Shown here piece after piece: positions 31,394 through 38,498 of a stretch of DNA of 64,000 bases. The position numbers and the translations under genes were made by a program. Below the pieces are notes generated by a model. It was given only the letters and a program-made list of their open reading frames with translations, did no database searches and was not told where the DNA came from. Numbering within the stretch: position 1 is the stretch's first letter; every line of letters begins with the position of its first letter. Source of the DNA: an uncultured Bacteroidia bacterium (GTDB lineage Bacteria; Bacteroidota; Bacteroidia; Bacteroidales; UBA932); assembly GCA_902801205.1 (NCBI GenBank), contig CADCHE010000001.1, positions 62,001 through 126,000 of the forward strand, given 5' to 3'.

Positions 31394-31945
31394 TTACGCC
31401 TCGGCGGGAGCTTCTTCCGCACCGGCTTCTTCGGCGGCCTTCGCGGCGGCGGCTTCCTCAGCGGCTTTCCGCTCGGCTTCCGCCAGTTCTTCCGCCTTCT
31501 TGGCCAGGGCCTCAGCGCGTTCCGTGTTTACCTTTTTCTCGGCTTCAAGAGCAGCCTTCGCCTTGGAAGCGGCATCCTTCACGATACCTTCCTTCTTGGC
31601 AGCGATCTTGGCGTCTCTCTGGGCCTTCCAAGCGTTCCACTTCTGGTCGGCCTGCTCCTGGGTGAGGGCACCCTTCTCGATACCGCCCTCGAGGTGCTTG
31701 CGAAGCATGACGCCTTCGTAGGAGAGGATCCTGCGGGTGACGAGGGTCGGCTGCGCACCCATCTTCAACCAAGCAAGCGCGCGCTCGCTGTTGAGGGTGA
31801 TGGTGGCAGGGTTGGTGTTCGGGTTGTAGGAGCCGAGCTGCTCGATGAAACGACCGTCGCGAGGTGCGCGAGCGTCCGCCACGACAATGTGGAAGAATGC
31901 GAAATTCTTCTTTCCGTGACGCTGGAGTCTGATTTTAACAGCCAT
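31394..31945 (-). CDS. rpsP: 30S ribosomal protein S16 with long C-terminal extension
   Basis: A 183-residue S16. The start [15 protein letters not shown] at 31945 is the standard S16 N-terminus, and the core ends near residue 80-90. The rest is a Lys/Ala/Glu-rich helical tail ([19 protein letters not shown] near the end), making it about twice the E. coli length. Such tails are known in Bacteroidota S16; their role is not established. Its transcript starts from a promoter divergent from tRNA-Leu. Confidence 0.96.
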   Translation of the reverse strand: MAVKIRLQRHGKKNFAFFHIVVADARAPRDGRFIEQLGSYNPNTNPATITLNSERALAWLKMGAQPTLVTRRILSYEGVMLRKHLEGGIEKGALTQEQADQKWNAWKAQRDAKIAAKKEGIVKDAASKAKAALEAEKKVNTERAEALAKKAEELAEAERKAAEEAAAAKAAEEAGAEEAPAEA

Positions 31946-32001
31946 TGTGAATCTGTTTTTAAAATGTTGATACCTAAATGCTCCCATCTCGTGAGAGCGT
32001 G

Positions 32002-32009
32002 CAAAGATA
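32002..32009 (-). promoter_or_regulatory. -7 element of the rpsP-rimM promoter
   Basis: TATCTTTG on the minus strand, a perfect TAnnTTTG, 56 nt upstream of the rpsP ATG. The -33 region is A/T-rich without a clear TTTG. The leader can form a short GCTCTC/GGGAGC hairpin. Confidence 0.6.
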
Positions 32010-32028
32010 AGAATATTTTTTAAAAAAT

Positions 32029-32059
32029 TTTGCAGTTTCGAAGGAAATGTCTATTTTTG
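32029..32059 (+). promoter_or_regulatory. Promoter of tRNA-Leu
   Basis: TTTG (32029-32032), exactly 19 nt, then TATTTTTG (32052-32059), a perfect consensus 28 nt upstream of the tRNA. Confidence 0.85.
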
Positions 32060-32087
32060 CAGTCCCGACCCATCGGGAGACATACTT

Positions 32088-32170
32088 GCGGTAGTGGTGA
32101 AATGGTATACACGCTACTTTGAGGGGGTAGTGGGCGATAGCCCGTGTGAGTTCGACTCTCACCTACCGCA
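32088..32170 (+). tRNA. tRNA-Leu (GAG)
   Basis: An 83-nt class II tRNA. Acceptor GCGGTAG/CTACCGC, anticodon loop TTGAGGG with anticodon GAG, long variable arm (GGGCGATAGCCC region), T arm GAGTTCGACTC, discriminator A, no encoded CCA. It borders the lower-GC accessory patch. Confidence 0.95.
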
Positions 32171-32174
32171 CAAG

Positions 32175-32210
32175 GAGACAAGTTCAACTGGACTTGTCTC
32201 TTTTGTTTTT
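32175..32210 (+). terminator. Intrinsic terminator of tRNA-Leu
   Basis: Arms 32175-32185 and 32190-32200 (11 bp with one G-T pair, AACT loop), followed by TTTTGTTTTT. It begins 5 nt after the tRNA. Confidence 0.9.
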
Positions 32211-32279
32211 ATGGTGGGACCTCAAACGAAGGGGACGCTGCCGGAAGTCGTGAGAGGATGTATTTACCAGATCAAATAG

Positions 32280-32468
32280 TCAAAGAGTCTTGGAAAGCCG
32301 ATAGACACTTTCTCCGATGCACTGAAGATTGTACACTACTGCGTGACATAGAATCTTGTTTGCGGTGAAAGTCTCGCAAGTTGCAGTCCCGGCTAGAAAT
32401 GTCTCAATGTTCGTGATGGCTTCCCGTATCAATTCCAACCTGGCAGGATCGTTTAATTTATCTCGCAT
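32280..32468 (-). pseudogene. Truncated HepT-like HEPN toxin gene
   Basis: A 62-residue frame matching the first half of HepT-type HEPN RNases (DUF86): MRDKLNDPARLELIREAITN, then HAVVYNLQCIGESVYRLSK. Full-length members are about 110 residues and carry the catalytic RxxxxH motif in the second half; here a stop follows RLSKTL and the RxxxxH part is absent. No continuation is seen in the other frames before the tRNA-Leu terminator. It overlaps the upstream nucleotidyltransferase gene by 11 nt, the usual MNT-HEPN arrangement. Most likely a decayed toxin whose 3' end was lost; a short functional form cannot be excluded. Confidence 0.7.
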
Positions 32469-33405
32469 AGATCAAGTATTTGTCCCTATCCGCGGATTGA
32501 ACGGCGAAAGGCTTCAGATAACCATTCTCCACCAGGTCGATTTGACGGCCTGTAATTCTTTCAAGGTCAATCTTTTGCCTGATAATATCCAAGAGGGACA
32601 CCCGGGCCTTCGGATCATAATCGACAAGCAGGTCGATATCACTTTCCGGAGTCTCTTCCCTGCGGGCAAATGAACCGAACACCCAGGCTTTGTTGACTGA
32701 GCTTGAAGAAGAAAAGTATTTTTGAATATTGGTGACCATCTCCATACGTACAGGATCCAAGCCGGCAAGACAAGTTTCCAACTCGGCAGCCAGGCCTCTC
32801 CTTGAGGCGTAGCGACGCAATCGATCCCTATTCACAGGATAAACCTCAAGCATTTTTTGGAAGTCCAAGCTCCCTGTCTTGCTCACTGGTCCAGAAGGGC
32901 ACAAAGAATCCACTAGGCTTTTCTCAATCGAAGGGACAGGACAACTGGAGACCTCGGCCACGGGCGTTTCAGAGACAAGTGGGCCGACAACGATAAAACC
33001 CTCAAGGGGTGCCGGAAAGCGCTTGTAGTCTTTCATTTGCACCACCTTCTCATAATGCTGTCCCAAAGTAGAAGCCACTGAAGACAGATTCTTGCGCGCG
33101 ACTTCAACGAAAAGGTTCTTCCCCTTTTGTGAGACACAATGGTCGATTCCTTCGCAGTTGTTGATAAGAAAGCCGTTAACTTCAAGCATCCAATCTGTTA
33201 CAGGCACCTCATATTCAGGCTTTCGCACCACCGCATACCGACCTCTGCCGATTCTGGAAAGAGTACCCGTCAGAACCAATGATCTGATACGTGAATAAAC
33301 GGTTTGAGGTGGGAGTCCGGGGCAGGCTGCGAAGAAATCTGCTACGGTCAATTCCTCTCCCCGATGGAGAAGATCCTCGATTTCCTTATTACCACGTACT
33401 TTCAT
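32458..33405 (-). CDS. Fused AbiEi-like winged-helix / MNT nucleotidyltransferase antitoxin
   Basis: A 315-residue two-part protein. Residues about 8-60 form a winged helix (LTVADFFAACPGLPPQTVYS, then GRGRYAVV) and about 65-200 look like the rest of an AbiEi/DUF6577-type antitoxin regulator. Residues about 225-315 are a minimal nucleotidyltransferase: GSFARR (244-249), SDIDLL (255-260) and a third acid at D290 in RQIDLV, all the residues needed for catalysis. MNT proteins AMPylate and silence HepT toxins; here HepT is the next gene but truncated. Lower GC than the neighbouring core genes suggests transfer. A palindrome overlaps the promoter, suggesting self-repression by the winged helix. Confidence 0.8.
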   Translation of the reverse strand: MKVRGNKEIEDLLHRGEELTVADFFAACPGLPPQTVYSRIRSLVLTGTLSRIGRGRYAVVRKPEYEVPVTDWMLEVNGFLINNCEGIDHCVSQKGKNLFVEVARKNLSSVASTLGQHYEKVVQMKDYKRFPAPLEGFIVVGPLVSETPVAEVSSCPVPSIEKSLVDSLCPSGPVSKTGSLDFQKMLEVYPVNRDRLRRYASRRGLAAELETCLAGLDPVRMEMVTNIQKYFSSSSSVNKAWVFGSFARREETPESDIDLLVDYDPKARVSLLDIIRQKIDLERITGRQIDLVENGYLKPFAVQSADRDKYLIYAR

Positions 33406-33429
33406 ACATTAATCCGTATTTATTCCTTG

Positions 33430-33479
33430 CAAATCTAACAATAATCCGGCAATAATCAGCATATTATTGCCGAATTATT
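33430..33479 (-). promoter_or_regulatory. Promoter with overlapping palindromic operator
   Basis: On the minus strand TAGATTTG (33430-33437) matches the -7 consensus, 25 nt upstream of the start codon. The spacer and -33 region are covered by an inverted repeat, 33440-33456 and 33463-33479 (16 of 17 positions pair; core CGGCAATAAT/ATTATTGCCG), with a 6-nt centre. It is well placed for autorepression by the winged-helix fusion protein. Confidence 0.65.
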
Positions 33480-33655
33480 GGAATATGCCCCTTCTCGGGC
33501 CATCAGAAAGCCGTTGCGTCGTCCCTCCGCGAATACGCATTGTTCAGTACGCCACTCATTCCCAAGGAATTCTTTACCAGGGGAATATGCCGGATGACAG
33601 CCGGAAATCCTCGCCATTCGAGGTGTCGTGCTGAAACTATCGTTATCTTTGTATC
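33480..33655. other. Non-coding spacer
   Basis: No recognisable gene. A 92-residue minus-strand frame crosses it (33503-33781) but has no recognised family and overlaps the glycosidase fragment. A TATCTTTG element (33644-33651) lies 4 nt before the ATG of that fragment. The whole 33406-33870 stretch has no intact gene. Confidence 0.5.
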
Positions 33656-33832
33656 ATGAAATCTTATGTCCTTCTCACCGCAGCAGCTTTTTTCTGCTTC
33701 CTGAGCGCCAATGCGCAAAGCATTGACGTCAATAAAACGACCCCCCTCTCTCCCTATGTCTTCGGACACAACCTCGAGCACACCCGGGCGGCCGTCAACG
33801 GCGGCCTCAGCGCCCGGTCAACAAGCGATTGA
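33656..33832 (+). pseudogene. N-terminal remnant of an exported glycoside hydrolase
   Basis: A 58-residue frame starting with a clean signal peptide (MKSYVLLTAAAFFCFLSANA). SIDVNKTTPLSPYVFGHNLE and HTRAAVNGGLSA follow, which resembles the N-terminus of arabinofuranosidase-type (GH51-like) Bacteroidota enzymes. Homology ends abruptly at GGLSA, and a TGA follows within six codons. The remainder of the enzyme is missing and the next gene is unrelated, so this is a deletion scar. The family assignment rests on motif memory only. Confidence 0.6.
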
Positions 33833-33838
33833 ATATCA

Positions 33839-33880
33839 AAGTCATCTATGAATAAAAATCGAAGTCTTCTATGAATAAAA
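33839..33880 (+). repeat. Tandem direct repeat around the start of the 33871 gene
   Basis: AAGTCWTCTATGAATAAAA occurs at 33839-33857 and again at 33862-33880 (one mismatch, 23-nt period), duplicating the start codon context. The second copy holds the gene start; the first ATG is out of frame. It is probably a small duplication formed at the same rearrangement as the truncated gene. Confidence 0.7.
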
Positions 33881-35931
33881 CGCATCTACTACTGCTCGGA
33901 ATCATTGTTTTGGCAAGTGAAGTGACGTTGTCCTCCCATCCTGTTTATTTCGGACTGGACGGAACGGTGCGGCGAAAGTCGGCCGCTGTTGCCGAACTGC
34001 TCCCCTGGAAGGCGCCGGACGCCAGACTCTTTCTGGCGGATGAGCGCATTGATTACCTTGGCGATGGCGCCTATTCCGTAACCCGTTCCATCAGGAACAC
34101 CAGCGGCGACACGGTCCGTTTCAAGGACGAAATCAGGGTGCTGGATGCCTTCCGCGCCCATCGTTATCTCGTTCCTTGCGTCAACTACAACGGGAACGAG
34201 TTCGGAGATGTGAAGACCCCGAAGGGATTGACTTACAACGGAGAGCCCTGGGTTTTCTCCTACGAAAGGACAGGGGTTCCTTCCTGCACCCTGACCGAGA
34301 ATGAAAGCACGGGACTGGCGCTCTTTTCCGCTGCGGACACGCCACAGTCCCTCGTAAGCTCCTGCTCTCTTGAGAAAAAGGCGGACGGGCGGTTCGAGCA
34401 TGTGATCGTCCGCCCTGTGACCGAAGCGCCTGTCACGTATGAGTCGAAGGGCGTATTCGGGCCGCGATATGATACCTGCATAGAACTTGCTCCGGGCGAG
34501 ACCTTCACGGCGAAGAGCTTTGTCTGCATCTGCCCTCCCAGATGGCGCCATTTCGCGGCGGCGAGTCTTGTCGAAAAAGCCCTTGTCCTGCTGGATCCCC
34601 AACTGGAACCCTGCCTGGATGATGATCAGGTTTTCGAACTCGGGATCCGCTATGTCCATTCCCTGCTGTATCTGTACAAAGGGAAATGGCTGGTGAACGA
34701 GCATTATACCAACCGCATGGCCCACGACTGTGCCGCGATGATGATCAGCAGAGAAGAAATGGCGGAGCGGATGAAGTACGAATACTGGACCGACCTGGGA
34801 ACATACTGCCAGACTTTCGAAATCGGCTGGGCCGGCCAGAACTTCCTGAATGCGCGGATGCTTGCCGTCGAGGCCTTGCGGAACGCTGACCAGGACCTGC
34901 TGGACAAGGCGATTGGAATCTATGATGCGTTCGTGCAGACACAGCATCCGAGCGGCCTTCTGTATACATCCTACAATCATAATTTCGATGAAAACGCTCC
35001 TGCCCGCAGAAAACCCGATGTCTGTAACATGGGATGGGCGGCGGCAGAAGCCGTGAGGATGTTCCGCCTGCTTGCGGATCATGGAATATACAAGGACGCG
35101 TATCTTGAATTCGCCCGGCGGATCGGGGATTTCTTCATCGACCACTGGTCGGACGAGTGGGGATTCGGGAAAAGTTACTACATAGACGGCCGGCACGATC
35201 AAAAAGCCGGCACGATTGGCAGTTTCCTGATCCCGGCATTGGTGGAACTCTACGAGCAGACGAAGGAGAATCGGTATCTTGATGCCGCGGTCAAGGCGGA
35301 AGACTTCTACTTTACACGTGACCTCGACCGTTTCGAGTGCACCGCCGGGGCGATCGACTGCTATTGCATCGACAAGGAGACTTCGTGGCCGCTGGTAAAC
35401 GGAGCATTGAAGCTGTATGGTATTACGGGCGATTCCATCCATCTGGAGAGGGCGGAAAAGGCTGCATACTATTTCACGAGCTGGATGTTCTTCTTTGACG
35501 GAATATATGGTCCGGAGACCGATTGCTCCGTTTATGGCTACCATACCACGGGAGGGACGTCCGTGAGTACCGAGCACATGGGCATCGACACCTGGGGCGA
35601 ACAGATCGTGCCTGATTTGCTGGAACTTTCCTCCCTGACAGGCAATGCCTCGTGGGAGCGGATCGCAAGGCTCATGTGGGCGAATTCGCTGCAGGGCATC
35701 ACGACCCGCAAGGGACAGCTGATCCATGGCCAACAGCGCCCTGTCGGCAGTCAGAGCGAGGCCGTCTGTCAAGCACGGTTCACAAAATACCGTCCGGTGA
35801 TAGAAGCCGGTTACTTTACCGATATCCTCGCTCCCTGGCCAAGCGCCTTCCGTATGTGGAGCGTCGAACGGATGCGCGCGCATGGCTGGAGCATGAGAGA
35901 TCCAGAAAATCCGTGCCGGCCAACGATGTAG
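33871..35931 (+). CDS. Exported protein with probable alpha/alpha-barrel glycosidase fold
   Basis: A 686-residue secreted protein with an N-terminal signal (MNKTHLLLLGIIVLASEVTL). Residues about 45-225 look beta-rich. Residues about 235-660 are helical with repeated aromatic motifs (WLVNEHYTNRMAHDC, YNHNFDENAP, WGFGKSYYIDG, DTWGEQIVPDLLEL), as in six-hairpin glycosidases and polysaccharide lyases. I do not recognise a numbered family. The start is the ATG at 33871, in the second copy of a short tandem repeat. GC is somewhat lower than in the flanking core genes. It is convergent with the GH43 operon, so a polysaccharide-related role is likely but inferred. Confidence 0.65.
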   Translation: MNKTHLLLLGIIVLASEVTLSSHPVYFGLDGTVRRKSAAVAELLPWKAPDARLFLADERIDYLGDGAYSVTRSIRNTSGDTVRFKDEIRVLDAFRAHRYLVPCVNYNGNEFGDVKTPKGLTYNGEPWVFSYERTGVPSCTLTENESTGLALFSAADTPQSLVSSCSLEKKADGRFEHVIVRPVTEAPVTYESKGVFGPRYDTCIELAPGETFTAKSFVCICPPRWRHFAAASLVEKALVLLDPQLEPCLDDDQVFELGIRYVHSLLYLYKGKWLVNEHYTNRMAHDCAAMMISREEMAERMKYEYWTDLGTYCQTFEIGWAGQNFLNARMLAVEALRNADQDLLDKAIGIYDAFVQTQHPSGLLYTSYNHNFDENAPARRKPDVCNMGWAAAEAVRMFRLLADHGIYKDAYLEFARRIGDFFIDHWSDEWGFGKSYYIDGRHDQKAGTIGSFLIPALVELYEQTKENRYLDAAVKAEDFYFTRDLDRFECTAGAIDCYCIDKETSWPLVNGALKLYGITGDSIHLERAEKAAYYFTSWMFFFDGIYGPETDCSVYGYHTTGGTSVSTEHMGIDTWGEQIVPDLLELSSLTGNASWERIARLMWANSLQGITTRKGQLIHGQQRPVGSQSEAVCQARFTKYRPVIEAGYFTDILAPWPSAFRMWSVERMRAHGWSMRDPENPCRPTM

Positions 35932-35943
35932 CGGCCAGCATTT

Positions 35944-35977
35944 CCGGCCTCCTTGGAAAGCCCATTCGCCCGGACAG
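35944..35977 (+). repeat. 34-nt dispersed imperfect repeat, copy 2
   Basis: 28 of 34 positions match 1541-1574, with the same 15-nt exact core at 35963-35977. It lies in the 57-nt gap between two convergent genes, 12 nt past the GH43 stop. Unlike copy 1 it is not part of a long inverted repeat. Confidence 0.45.
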
Positions 35978-35988
35978 ATCGACCGCCC

Positions 35989-37371
35989 CTACTGCCCGGC
36001 GGGCGCCTTGAAGCGGAAGCTGTCGATGCGGCACAGGGGACCCTCCGGGCCTTTTGCCACGATCCACAGATCGCGTTCACCGGAGGCGTTTTCCAGCCGG
36101 ACTTCGCGGGTGGTAGCGTGGCCGGGAGTCGCCGGCTTGTCCCCCAGGGCCAGCGAGCCCAGGAGACGTCCGTCCGCCGCCCCTTCCCGGAATTCCAGCG
36201 TCCCGCCGCCAGCCGTTTCGTACAGGGAAAGGGAGAGGACCGCGTCCGCGGGCACATGGTGGATGTGGGGGTACCGGACGGCACCGCCGCCACAGATCTG
36301 CAGGTCGAATCCGCCCCACAGGCAGGTTTGGTTCGAGGCGCCGCGTGCATCGAACCAGTCCTCCGCCTCGATATCTCCGTCCGCGTCGTACTGGCCGACG
36401 CCGGTGCGGTCGATGCGTACCGGCGCGATGTCGCCGTTCTCGCGGTAGTGGACATACCCTATGACAACGTCGCGGAAGTAACGCGTCCGTCCCGGCTGGC
36501 TGAAATCGTTGGCGGCATAATACCACTGGCCGTTGAACTCGAAGAAGTTGCCGTGCCTGTCGAATTGGAGGTCGGCCCTGTCTCCCCTGAATTCCGGGGA
36601 GACGCAGGACGGGTCGATCACGGACCCCCGGTACTCGTACGGCCCGTAAACGTCCTTCGAAACTGCGTAGAAACTCGACCAGGAAAGATAGTAGAGCCCG
36701 CCATGCTTGTGGAGGGACGGCTTGTCGTCCGTGATGTTTTCCCCGTACGGCCCGAAAGGCTTGTCAATGACGACGGGGCGCGCCGTTTCCGCCAGGGAAA
36801 GGCCGTCCGGAGCCAGCCGTGCGATAAAATAACGGAATGTCCCGAAGACGATGTACGCAGCGCCGTCGTCATCCAGCAGGATGTCCGGGTCACGGGCCTC
36901 CGTCGGGTACTGTCCTTCGGCGATCAAGGGTTTCCCGAGCGGATCCCGCCATGGCCCGGCCGGGGTGTCGGCCGTCACGACGCCGATCTGTCTCGGTCCG
37001 GCCGAGAAATACCACCGCCAGCCGCCGGCCATCGGAACGCCGAAGGTCGCCCAGCAGGACGTCGAAGGCGCTTTCATGAACGTATCCTCCGGCTTGAGGA
37101 CACTCTCCAGCTTCCAGTGCAGCAGGTCGTCGGTAGACCAGACCCACCAGTCCCGGAGGTCGTAGGTGCTGCTCTCCACCGAGAAATCGTGGCAGGCGAA
37201 CATGTAGACGCGGCCCTCGTGCGCGACCATGTGCGGGTCGTCCACGGGATGACCGATCAGTGCGCTGATCGGATTGCCGGCGACGACCTGTTTTTCTTTC
37301 GCGCCGTTGGCGCATGCTGCCGAGACGATTGCCACCAGCGCGAGGAGGAGGGGAGTGACGGACCGTTTCAT
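35989..37371 (-). CDS. GH43-type glycoside hydrolase lipoprotein with C-terminal CBM6-like domain
   Basis: A 460-residue lipoprotein. The start at 37371 gives a signal peptide with lipobox VSAAC (Cys20). A five-bladed propeller (about 35-325) carries GH43 marks: HPVDDPHMV with the likely base D45, ARDPDILLDDDG and GPYEYRG. The C-terminal 130 residues (IEAEDWFDARGASNQ to RIDSFRFKAP) resemble a CBM6 module. GH43 enzymes act on arabinosides, xylosides or galactosides. Third gene of the operon GH109-acyltransferase-GH43 (5-nt gap), so it probably acts at the cell surface on the same glycan. Confidence 0.85.
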   Translation of the reverse strand: MKRSVTPLLLALVAIVSAACANGAKEKQVVAGNPISALIGHPVDDPHMVAHEGRVYMFACHDFSVESSTYDLRDWWVWSTDDLLHWKLESVLKPEDTFMKAPSTSCWATFGVPMAGGWRWYFSAGPRQIGVVTADTPAGPWRDPLGKPLIAEGQYPTEARDPDILLDDDGAAYIVFGTFRYFIARLAPDGLSLAETARPVVIDKPFGPYGENITDDKPSLHKHGGLYYLSWSSFYAVSKDVYGPYEYRGSVIDPSCVSPEFRGDRADLQFDRHGNFFEFNGQWYYAANDFSQPGRTRYFRDVVIGYVHYRENGDIAPVRIDRTGVGQYDADGDIEAEDWFDARGASNQTCLWGGFDLQICGGGAVRYPHIHHVPADAVLSLSLYETAGGGTLEFREGAADGRLLGSLALGDKPATPGHATTREVRLENASGERDLWIVAKGPEGPLCRIDSFRFKAPAGQ

Positions 37372-37376
37372 GTCTT

Positions 37377-38483
37377 TTACACTTTCAGGAACACTTTCTT
37401 CTTGTAGAGGAAGTAAAGGAACAGCCAGCAGATGGCGATGTAGCCAAGGTCGAGGACGATGTTGCCGACTTTTTCGGGGAAGAGGCCGGCCAGGCCGCCG
37501 AAAAAGAAGTCCCGGATTCCTCCGAAGTTGATGATTCGCTGCGCCAGGTAGATCGTGATCGAGTTCATGCCGACAACCTTGAAGAAAGTCGTCCACTTGC
37601 GCCATCCTTTCACGTCGATAAGCCAGTAGAACAAGGCGAACATCGCAACGGAATACGCCCCGACAACCAGGACGAACGAGCTGGACCACAATGCTTTGTT
37701 GATGGGGAAGACCGTGCTCCAGAGCAGGCCCGCCGCCAGCAGGACGACGGCCGCGCCGAGCATCCAGAGAACCTTCCGGCCGCCGCTGACCCTTTCCTCC
37801 GGCAGGCGGACGAACGCTCCGGTGAACATGCCGAGCAGCGCCGTGGCGATGGCCGGAACCGTGCCGGCAATGCCCTCGGGGTCATAGACGCCTTTCTGCA
37901 GCAGGTGTCCGGGCATGACCATCCGGTCGATCCAGATGGACAGTGCGCCCTCCTTGGAGAACAGGTCCGCGCCCGCCGGGGCGTCCGGAGCCGGGAACAT
38001 GTGCAGCACCCAGTAGCCGATCAGGCAGGCCGCCGCGATGGCGATCCGCCAGGAAGTCTTCCGTACCGCGAGCCAGACCATGGCCGCGAACATCCAGGCC
38101 AGACCGATGCGCCCGAGGACGCTCGGGAAGCGGAGGGAGGCGAACTTGAACTGGAAGAAGCCCTGGTAGACCAGTCCCAGGAAAACGAGCATCAGCCCGC
38201 GCCGCAGGACATCCAGCCAGATCTTTTTTTCAGGAATCCCCTTCTCGCGCTTGTTGGCGAGGGAGAAGGGGAAGGTCATGCCCGCGATGAAGAGGAAGAG
38301 CGGGAAGATGGTGTCGTGGTGCGCGAGCCCGTGCCACGGGACGTGCTGCATCTGGTGGGCCAGCCACGATTCGCCGCCGTTCGGGAAGAGGCAGCAGAGG
38401 TTGTAGACCAGCGTGGCGAGCCCCATGATGAAGAGCATGTCGAAGCCCCGGAGGGCATCGAGCGATTCCAGTCTTTTATTCAT
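37377..38483 (-). CDS. HGSNAT/DUF5009-like membrane acyltransferase
   Basis: A 368-residue membrane protein with about ten hydrophobic segments. The N-terminal RLESLDALRGFDM, HHDTIFPLFLFIAGMTFPFS and the C-terminal MNSITIYLAQRII are typical of the bacterial relatives of heparan-alpha-glucosaminide N-acetyltransferase (DUF5009, COG4299). Such proteins may move acetyl groups across the membrane onto sugars. Located between GH109 (15-nt gap) and GH43 (5-nt gap) in one operon, it may modify an amino sugar released by these enzymes. The acceptor is unknown. Confidence 0.85.
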   Translation of the reverse strand: MNKRLESLDALRGFDMLFIMGLATLVYNLCCLFPNGGESWLAHQMQHVPWHGLAHHDTIFPLFLFIAGMTFPFSLANKREKGIPEKKIWLDVLRRGLMLVFLGLVYQGFFQFKFASLRFPSVLGRIGLAWMFAAMVWLAVRKTSWRIAIAAACLIGYWVLHMFPAPDAPAGADLFSKEGALSIWIDRMVMPGHLLQKGVYDPEGIAGTVPAIATALLGMFTGAFVRLPEERVSGGRKVLWMLGAAVVLLAAGLLWSTVFPINKALWSSSFVLVVGAYSVAMFALFYWLIDVKGWRKWTTFFKVVGMNSITIYLAQRIINFGGIRDFFFGGLAGLFPEKVGNIVLDLGYIAICWLFLYFLYKKKVFLKV

Positions 38484-38498
38484 GGCGGCGCAAGGGGC

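Noticed and set aside
33503-33781. A 92-residue minus-strand frame in the island
   Set aside because: Overlaps the glycosidase remnant, has no start context or recognised family; left as spacer.
32088-33870. Possible attachment-site duplication of the tRNA-Leu 3' end
   Set aside because: I looked for the CTCACCTACCGCA end again downstream and saw no copy; no integrase is present.
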